In this document: piece by piece, positions 7,952 to 11,070 of the stretch
How the letters are laid out: each line of letters opens with the position of its first letter
How positions within the stretch are numbered: the first letter of the stretch is position 1
Source: an uncultured Ruminiclostridium sp.
GTDB lineage: Bacteria; Bacillota; Clostridia; Oscillospirales; Ruminococcaceae
DNA length: 11,070 nucleotides
Reading direction: 5' to 3'
Assembly (NCBI GenBank): GCA_934462775.1
Contig: CAKSIR010000075.1
Span: forward strand, 1-11,070
Notes under the pieces: model-generated
What the model was told of the DNA's origin: nothing
Databases searched by the model: none
Seen by the model: only the letters and a program-made list of their open reading frames with translations
Made by a program: the position numbers and the translations under genes

Positions 7952-7990
7952 ATTCACTTTATTCACTTGACGAAAGTGAATAAAGTGAAT
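7952..7990. repeat. Perfect 17-bp inverted repeat built from tandem 9-mers
   Basis: The arms 7952-7968 and 7974-7990 are exact reverse complements separated by five bases (GACGA). Each arm is two near-tandem copies of a 9-mer (ATTCACTTT or AAAGTGAAT). A further ATTCACT lies at 7931-7937. No T run follows, so a terminator is unlikely. The iterated palindromic layout suggests a protein-binding site or a hairpin left at a rearrangement boundary, since it lies between repeat copy B and a gene fragment. Confidence 0.9.
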
Positions 7991-8193
7991 ATAACACAAG
8001 CTTTATTGATCACAGAGAATTTGGCAGTTCAGTATTCAGTCAGATAGAAAGTGCTTTTGAGTATATAATGCTGAACAACAAAACAAAATCGGTCTTTTCG
8101 GGAATTGACCGTATAGATATATCCGATTATCCCGAAGCAGCAATAAGAGAAGCGCTCCTGAATGCTGAGGAGCAGAGAAAACAATTACGCTGA
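7984..8193 (+). pseudogene. Fragment of a COG2865-type AlbA_2/ATP-binding protein
   Basis: About 69 codons without a usable start follow a stop at 7981-7983. The text FIDHREFGSSVFSQIESA, FEYIMLNNKTKSVFSG and IDRIDISDYPEAAIREALLNA matches my memory of the middle of COG2865 proteins (AlbA_2 domain plus a GHKL-type ATPase domain, often annotated as transcriptional regulators or RecG-like). In those proteins ALLNA continues as a VHRDY-like block. Here it switches to EEQRKQLR and a stop, so both ends are lost. A family-level match from memory is fairly secure; function is gone. A weak AT-rich hairpin with a T run follows. Confidence 0.72.
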
Positions 8194-8210
8194 AATAATA
8201 TTGTTTTTTT
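8178..8210 (+). terminator. Weak AT-rich terminator-like hairpin
   Basis: AAAACAAT (8178-8185) pairs with ATTGTTTT (8200-8207) around a 14-nt loop, and the T run continues to 8210. The stem has a single G-C pair, so it is thermodynamically weak. It lies across the end of the COG2865 fragment. Confidence 0.4.
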
Positions 8211-8229
8211 AATTTCCTATTGCAAACAA

Positions 8230-8252
8230 TTTGTGCTACACTGTAGCACAAA
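8230..8252. promoter_or_regulatory. Perfect 23-bp palindrome upstream of the fic promoter
   Basis: TTTGTGCTACA (8230-8240) and TGTAGCACAAA (8242-8252) are exact complements around a single C. The centre lies about 49 bp upstream of the -35 box. The TACA/TGTA core recalls BlaI/CopY-type operators, though those have a two-base centre. It may be an operator for a lost or distant regulator; no T run suited to a terminator follows on the + strand. Confidence 0.75.
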
Positions 8253-8289
8253 AAACTTGTTATACAATTCTCGTTACACATTTCTTTCA

Positions 8290-8318
8290 TTGACAAACGT
8301 AATCAGATATTTTATAAT
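8290..8318 (+). promoter_or_regulatory. Sigma-A consensus promoter of the truncated fic gene
   Basis: TTGACA (8290-8295) and TATAAT (8313-8318) are perfect and separated by 17 bp. Transcription would start near 8325, only about 10 nt before the ribosome binding site. The promoter is intact although the gene it drives is cut short. Confidence 0.85.
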
Positions 8319-8348
8319 CAAATCACTATATGAAAGGATGTGCTTGTC

Positions 8349-8873
8349 TTGAATATGCGAAATATTATACGCAGCAACCGAGCTTATTTTGAAGACTTTT
8401 TTACTCGCAGCACATATCATTCTAACGCAATTGAGGGCAGTACGCTTTCATATGCAGAAACTTACGCTATTATTTTCAATGATAATTCGTTTAAAGTATC
8501 AGCTCAGCCAAGGGAGATTTACGAAGCAATCAATCACAAGTATGCTTTAAGTTATGTACTGGAGCATCTTGACGAAGAGCTGACCCAAAGCTTTATCATA
8601 GATATTGCCGTAATAATAAACAAGAATATCAGTGAAATAAGCGGAATGAGGACAACCCAGGTATTTATCAAAGGGGCAGAACATATTCCACCTGCTCCGA
8701 ATATGCTGCCTCAGCTTATGATGTATTTTGTCCATAACTATAACCACACGGTTTATTCGAATATTTTTGAGAAAATAGCGGCAAATCATATCGAATTTGA
8801 ACGTATGCACCCATTCTGTGACGGTAATGGCAGAACAGGCTGCACTCAGATAAGGGATTATTCTCTAAGGTAG
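8349..8873 (+). pseudogene. Fic-family AMP-transferase, truncated after the catalytic motif
   Basis: Fic enzymes usually transfer AMP from ATP to target hydroxyls. An N-terminal inhibitory motif is visible, S-N-A-I-E-G (8421-8438), matching the (S/T)xxxE(G/N) signature of autoinhibited Fic proteins. The catalytic loop HPFCDGNGRTG (8808-8840) has the active His and GNGR, but the arginine ending the HxFx(D/E)GNGRxxR motif is Cys, and after 8 more codons (TQIRDYSLR after Cys841) the frame stops at 8873. The helices that normally follow are missing, so the fold is incomplete. I favour TTG 8349 as start (AAGGA at 8334-8338, 10 nt upstream); GTG 8340 is too close and ATG 8355 is 16 nt away. About 174 residues remain. 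It has its own consensus promoter. Probably inactive, though the inhibitory and catalytic-loop parts are preserved. Confidence 0.82.
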
Positions 8874-9001
8874 CAATTGAATGGGATTTTCCGATAACCT
8901 TTGAAATGGCGAGGACCTATCAGAAGTCTAAAGGAAAATATCTCAGAGAATTTCAATGGCAGGATATGTCTATGGCTGTCCGCATTGAATTCGGTAAATA
9001 A
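8828..9001 (+). pseudogene. Unrecognised reading-frame fragment joined to the fic 3' break
   Basis: Frame 2 is open for 57 codons after a stop at 8825-8827 and overlaps the end of the fic frame. It contains DKGLFSKVAIEWDFPITFE, MARTYQKSKGKYLREFQW and QDMSMAVRIEFGK, and its stop lies 7 nt before a strong terminator. The balanced, protein-like composition suggests the tail of a real gene that lost its start when the fic 3' half was deleted. I do not recognise the family. There is no ribosome site or plausible start inside it, apart from a poorly placed ATG at 8906. Confidence 0.45.
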
Positions 9002-9008
9002 CAATAAG

Positions 9009-9045
9009 TCCCGTATCCGACGGTTATGTTGGATACGGGATTTTT
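9009..9045 (+). terminator. Rho-independent terminator
   Basis: A perfect 10-bp GC-rich stem (9009-9018 with 9031-9040), 12-nt loop and T5 run (9041-9045) form a classic terminator on the + strand. It closes the fic/unknown remnant. It has no T run on the opposite strand, so it would end the convergent - strand operon only weakly. Confidence 0.88.
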
Positions 9046-9107
9046 GTATGGCAGATATTATAAATATAATGCAAAGACAGCTTATATAGTATCAGAATGC
9101 ATCGGTA

Positions 9108-9725
9108 TTAATTATTGGCTTTTTGATGAAGATAAAAATATTTTTCTAGTTCTTTTGGAAGTATATCGTATTCAGATAATCCATCTAAAGCTTTAGAAAC
9201 CGTATGACCTATTTCTAATTTTTCATTCCATAAATGTAAATTCTCATTATAAAATAAATATATTATGAATTCAAAAAAATCAGAAAAAAGTATAATATTA
9301 TTTACTGGTATTCTTATATCGCTGTCAAACCCAATATGGAGATGTGCTTGAGAATGAAAAAAACTATTTTTACTTTCTGGATCAAAGTCCAGTCTTATAT
9401 AACTGTGTGCAAGCTTATCGTCAATAACATTTGGCAAAAAACAAAGATTCATTTTTGAAACATACACTTTATTTTTGCTTTTCTTGTTAAATTCGTAATT
9501 TATTTGAAAAAAAGAACCATCGTTCATAGCAAATAAATATTCATTTCTTTCATAAGCGCGAACATATTCAGTTTTATATTCATCCTCATCGCGAAAAAAA
9601 GTTGATTTGCTTGATATCGAAGAAGGCGTTTCTGAAGGGAGGATTGGATTTAATATAATCTTATGCTTCAAACCTTTAACGATTGTTTTACGCAAATCAT
9701 CGCTAATTTCTTTAAACGCATTCAT
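9108..9725 (-). CDS. DUF2290-like protein, partner of the upstream helicase
   Basis: This 205-residue soluble protein has no signal peptide or clear membrane segment. The blocks SYIRLDFDPE (108-117) and HSQAHLHIGFDSDIRIPV (124-141), then the aromatic stretch FSDFFEFIIYLFYNENLHLW, match my memory of DUF2290. I have not confirmed this by search, and the family has no established biochemical function. Conserved histidines (HSQAHLH) could bind metal or act in catalysis, but that is speculation. ATG 9725 is preceded by AGGAG, which lies within the end of the helicase gene; the stop-to-start gap is 2 nt, so the pair is surely co-transcribed and probably coupled. The sequence is visibly more AT-rich than the element backbone. 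A joint role with the helicase, perhaps in defence, is inference. Confidence 0.75.
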   Translation of the reverse strand: MNAFKEISDDLRKTIVKGLKHKIILNPILPSETPSSISSKSTFFRDEDEYKTEYVRAYERNEYLFAMNDGSFFQINYEFNKKSKNKVYVSKMNLCFLPNVIDDKLAHSYIRLDFDPESKNSFFHSQAHLHIGFDSDIRIPVNNIILFSDFFEFIIYLFYNENLHLWNEKLEIGHTVSKALDGLSEYDILPKELEKYFYLHQKANN

Positions 9726-9727
9726 AT

Positions 9728-11070
9728 TTACTCTCCTATTATGTCCTTCAGCTTGTTTTTAAATTCCGGGTCGAGTTCTAAAAGCGCCTTTAAAGTGTCC
9801 ACGTTAGCATAGTTAAGAGCTTTTTTAAATTTAGAAATATCCATATCCAATTGTTTAGCAGCGGGATTATCAATTAGATAATTTATTTTAGAAATCTCAT
9901 TCACCTTTTCTGCAGACGGATAACAGAAATAAATATCAGGAATATTCTTTCTTATCTGTTTTAATTCTTCTTCAAATTTTGTCTTTACTCTTCCTGTAGC
10001 AAACAAGTAAACCCATCCTTTTGAACGTGTCATCGAAATAAACATAAAGTTCCTGGATTGCCTTTGAGCTGACATGTTGCTTTTTTCGTAAATATCCTCA
10101 CAACCAACAATCAATACAACTGGCACTTCATTTCCCTTGGCGTTTCTTGGTGTGCTTAAAGTTATGTGGTCTGGTTTAAAAAAATCTCTTGCATCTGTAA
10201 CAACACCGGGAATATGTGAATTAAAACCTTTTTCATATAAGCCTGATTGTATTGCATTTAATGTCTTAGTTTTATTCATTTTGATATCAATGACTAATAT
10301 TTCCGTTGGCGTAATTTGTTGCTCTGTAATTAAAGAGACAATTTTATCTACAACACTGTGCACTGTTTCATCAATATTCGAATAAACCCTCGATTGTATT
10401 GGACGTTCGCTATTATAAAATGTTAACACAGAATTAGGACTATTTTCTTTTGGTCTATGAACGGTAATTGAATCGCCTTCTACATAATCACCTTCGACTT
10501 CAAATCCTAAAGCATTCCAAGTTAAAGTATCTTGTATTATCTGTGTTAAGTTGCTATAAAATCCAAATCCGAATGCAAATGCGGTAACTAAAACTTCCAA
10601 AGTGTTTCTATACGATTTTCTTAAAATATAATCATGATTTTCATCCAATTCAATATTTGCCTTACCATTAGTTGATCCAAACAGCTCGGAAAAATCAGGT
10701 ATTTTAATATCATTCGTAGTTTGCAACTCATCGTATGCAATAACAACTTTTTTGGGCTGTTTTAATACTTTTTCTACGAGTAAAAAGAAATCGAGCGGAA
10801 AATCTTGCGCTTCATCTACTAATACATAGTCGAAAATTTCGTGAACAGGTTTATTGTCGATTAAATCTCTACATACATCACTATATGTTGTATTGCTTGA
10901 AAATCTCATCGGTGAAACGCCGATTTCTTTACAAATATACGAATAAAAGCCTTCACCAGTAGTTGAGCCACCCCAAGAATGTAGTACCTTTAAATTATCC
11001 CAATTTGGCTCATCATCTGCAATAAGATTATAATACCTTCTAATCAAACTGATAGCCTGATTGTATAAAC
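9728..11070 (-). CDS. UvrD-like superfamily 1 helicase (N-terminus beyond the right edge)
   Basis: The frame is open to the window edge, so the Walker A region is outside; a TTG at 11047 is internal. About 446 residues are visible. They contain a motif Ia-like start (YNQAISLIRRYYN), LKVLHSWGG, Walker B/motif II VDEAQDF (DEAQD at 10802-10816), motif III AYDELQT, motif IV-like RKSYRN, a motif V region around 10110-10160 (LSTPRNAKGNEVPVVLIVG) and motif VI FISMTRSKGWVYLF near 10010-10045. DEAQD rather than DEAH identifies the superfamily 1, UvrD/Rep-like class, ATP-driven DNA unwinding enzymes. The C-terminal tail past motif VI (about 100 residues) has no recognisable domain. It is the upstream gene of a two-gene unit with the DUF2290-like protein. 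Promoter and any N-terminal nuclease or NERD-like domain are out of view. Confidence 0.88.
   Translation of the reverse strand, partial: LYNQAISLIRRYYNLIADDEPNWDNLKVLHSWGGSTTGEGFYSYICKEIGVSPMRFSSNTTYSDVCRDLIDNKPVHEIFDYVLVDEAQDFPLDFFLLVEKVLKQPKKVVIAYDELQTTNDIKIPDFSELFGSTNGKANIELDENHDYILRKSYRNTLEVLVTAFAFGFGFYSNLTQIIQDTLTWNALGFEVEGDYVEGDSITVHRPKENSPNSVLTFYNSERPIQSRVYSNIDETVHSVVDKIVSLITEQQITPTEILVIDIKMNKTKTLNAIQSGLYEKGFNSHIPGVVTDARDFFKPDHITLSTPRNAKGNEVPVVLIVGCEDIYEKSNMSAQRQSRNFMFISMTRSKGWVYLFATGRVKTKFEEELKQIRKNIPDIYFCYPSAEKVNEISKINYLIDNPAAKQLDMDISKFKKALNYANVDTLKALLELDPEFKNKLKDIIGE

Noticed and set aside
8220..8242. Possible second promoter overlapping the palindrome (TTGCAA and TACACT)
   Set aside because: The spacer is only about 11 bp, too short for a sigma-A promoter.
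8036..8296. - strand frame opposite the COG2865 fragment
   Set aside because: The opposite strand carries recognisable protein sequence; this frame is low in complexity and lacks family features.
8901..9089. Short + strand frame after fic
   Set aside because: It runs through the strong terminator at 9009-9045, and a neighbouring frame ending just before that terminator looks more like real protein.
10137..10385. + strand frame inside the helicase gene
   Set aside because: It is antisense to helicase motifs V and the preceding region and has no support of its own.

Overview
The window looks like part of an integrative/conjugative-type mobile element in a low-to-moderate GC Firmicute, probably a gut Clostridium or Ruminococcus relative. 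This rests on AAGGAG-type ribosome binding sites, near-perfect sigma-A promoters, and a very large methylase-helicase protein typical of conjugative elements in that group. No rRNA, tRNA, CRISPR array, integrase or intact insertion sequence is visible, and the host assignment is inference.

Region 1 (1-6650, all + strand) is the element backbone. It starts inside a giant gene, open from base 1, that joins an N6-adenine methyltransferase-like domain to an SNF2/DEAH helicase. After a hairpin terminator come two small genes, each carrying two tandem winged-helix-like units. They look like diverged paralogues and probably bind DNA in replication or element control. A 17-bp hairpin separates them.

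Region 2 (6651-7907) is a HigB/HigA-type toxin-antitoxin pair on the - strand with a consensus promoter and a possible operator. It is bracketed by direct repeats of about 230 bp, 969 bp apart. The distal repeat carries an orphan copy of the antitoxin 3' end, so the locus is the remains of a tandem duplication.

Region 3 (7908-9107) is a gene graveyard. It holds a 39-bp near-continuous palindrome, a fragment of a COG2865-type (AlbA_2/ATP-binding) protein, and a Fic gene with an intact consensus promoter and a 23-bp palindrome upstream. The Fic gene is cut off exactly after its catalytic HPFxDGNGRTG motif and runs into an unrecognised reading-frame fragment ending at a good terminator.

Region 4 (9108-11070, - strand) is visibly more AT-rich. 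It is a tight two-gene unit: a UvrD-like superfamily 1 helicase whose Walker A part lies beyond the right edge, followed 2 nt later by a DUF2290-like protein. It may be an accessory, possibly defence, module. That function is not shown by the sequence.
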